From an uncultured Eubacteriales bacterium (lineage in GTDB: Bacteria > Bacillota > Clostridia > Oscillospirales > Oscillospiraceae), in contig UQXG01000047.1 of assembly GCA_900544945.1 (NCBI GenBank), positions 1-13,972 of the forward strand: a stretch of DNA of 13,972 nt, given 5' to 3'. The notes under the pieces were generated by a model. The model had not been told where the DNA came from. It saw nothing but the letters and a program-made list of their open reading frames with translations, and ran no database searches. The stretch's first letter is position 1; every line of letters starts with the position of its first letter. This document shows, piece by piece, positions 13,670 through 13,972 of the stretch. The translations under genes and the position numbers were made by a program.

Positions 13670-13698
13670 ATTATACCACCGGCTCTCAATTCCGTCAA
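13670..13698 (-). promoter_or_regulatory. near-consensus sigma-A promoter upstream of the TRAP operon
   Basis: On the minus strand TTGACG (13698-13693) and TATAAT (13675-13670) are separated by 17 bases, with an extended TGG before the -10. It is the strongest promoter match in the window. The predicted start is near 13663, about five bases before the terminator stem. No gene with a good ribosome-binding site lies between it and the TRAP promoter. Confidence 0.75.
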
Positions 13699-13773
13699 TC
13701 TTTATCTCCTGTAAAATCTTCTTTTCTCCGGTTTGCACGGAAAACCGCTAACTTTTTTAGATAAGATTCCATC

Positions 13774-13802
13774 TTGCGTTTTCCCGAATCCCATGCTATT
13801 AT
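13774..13802 (+). promoter_or_regulatory. candidate plus-strand promoter at the right edge
   Basis: TTGCGT (13774-13779) and TATTAT (13797-13802) are 17 bases apart, with TGC before the -10 (extended -10). It is divergent from the promoter at 13670-13698. A good ribosome-binding site (AAAGAGGTGAT, 13811-13821) follows at once, suggesting real transcription to the right, towards DNA outside the window. Confidence 0.55.
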
Positions 13803-13812
13803 CTAGGTACAA

Positions 13813-13879
13813 AGAGGTGATACCAATGATCTAGTTCACCCCGGGTTTCCTGAAACAGGAAATCCACCAGGACACCTCT
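13813..13879 (+). promoter_or_regulatory. structured leader with sequestered Shine-Dalgarno and two-codon reading frame
   Basis: The Shine-Dalgarno AGAGGTG (13813-13819) is exactly complementary to CACCTCT (13873-13879). Between them lies a 10-bp hairpin with an AAA loop (13843-13852 with 13856-13865, one G-U pair). A second, exclusive pairing joins GGTGA (13816-13820) with TCACC (13836-13840). The ATG at 13826, correctly spaced, is followed by one codon and TAG. No known riboswitch class was recognised. The remaining 93 bases to the window end show no convincing gene start. Confidence 0.4.
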
Positions 13880-13972
13880 CCCCTTCTCTTCCGATGACAT
13901 ACATTTCTCAGGAATCACAAGCCAGGAATTGAAACGGAAGCAATTCAAAAAGCAATCGGAGAGGGCGCTCCA

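Noticed and set aside
13456..13698. 80-codon minus-strand frame starting with TTG after AGGAG
   Set aside because: It would start in the -35 box of a strong promoter and run through an intrinsic terminator; apart from a short hydrophobic stretch the residues look random.

Overview
This 13,972-bp window is GC-rich chromosomal DNA. It most likely comes from a gut Firmicute of the Oscillospiraceae/Ruminococcaceae type. The reasons are the gene order rimP-nusA-ylxR-ylxQ-infB-rbfA-(DHH)-truB-ribF, strong GGAGG ribosome-binding sites, sigma-A promoters with a TGnTATAAT extended -10, and intergenic hairpin repeats of the CTCCCTT...AAGGGAG type. The species cannot be named from this sequence. All twelve convincing genes lie on the minus strand, so the biology reads from right to left. 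No rRNA, tRNA, CRISPR array or complete insertion sequence was seen.

Right part (13,972 to 10,045). A tripartite-transporter (TRAP) operon of the TAXI type: a lipoprotein solute-binding protein (13306-12338) followed by a fused small/large membrane permease (11991-10045). The solute-binding gene has its own promoter with a palindromic -35 region. Further upstream a near-consensus promoter is followed within about 12 bases by an intrinsic terminator. A small non-coding element with 22-bp terminal inverted repeats (MITE-like) sits between the two transporter genes, together with two hairpins. A perfect 30-bp palindrome ends the operon. At the extreme right edge a plus-strand promoter leads into a structured leader whose Shine-Dalgarno can pair with downstream sequence; its gene, if any, lies outside the window.

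Middle gap (10,005 to 9,477). No gene is supported. It holds a dense cluster of palindromes and inverted repeats, probably several intergenic repeat units inserted next to each other.

Left part (9,476 to 36). The transcription/translation operon starts at a strong promoter (9448-9476) and a leader with a terminator-like hairpin and an interrupted U-tract, a plausible NusA-dependent autoregulatory attenuator. The genes run rimP (30S maturation), nusA (elongation/termination factor), ylxR, ylxQ (L7Ae-like RNA binder), infB (IF2), rbfA (30S maturation), a DHH phosphoesterase (NrnA-like), truB (tRNA psi55 synthase) and ribF (FMN/FAD synthesis). Spacing is tight and several genes overlap, so most are probably translationally coupled. 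Last comes a membrane-anchored CapA/PgsA-type protein, which has its own candidate promoter and so may be partly independent of the operon.
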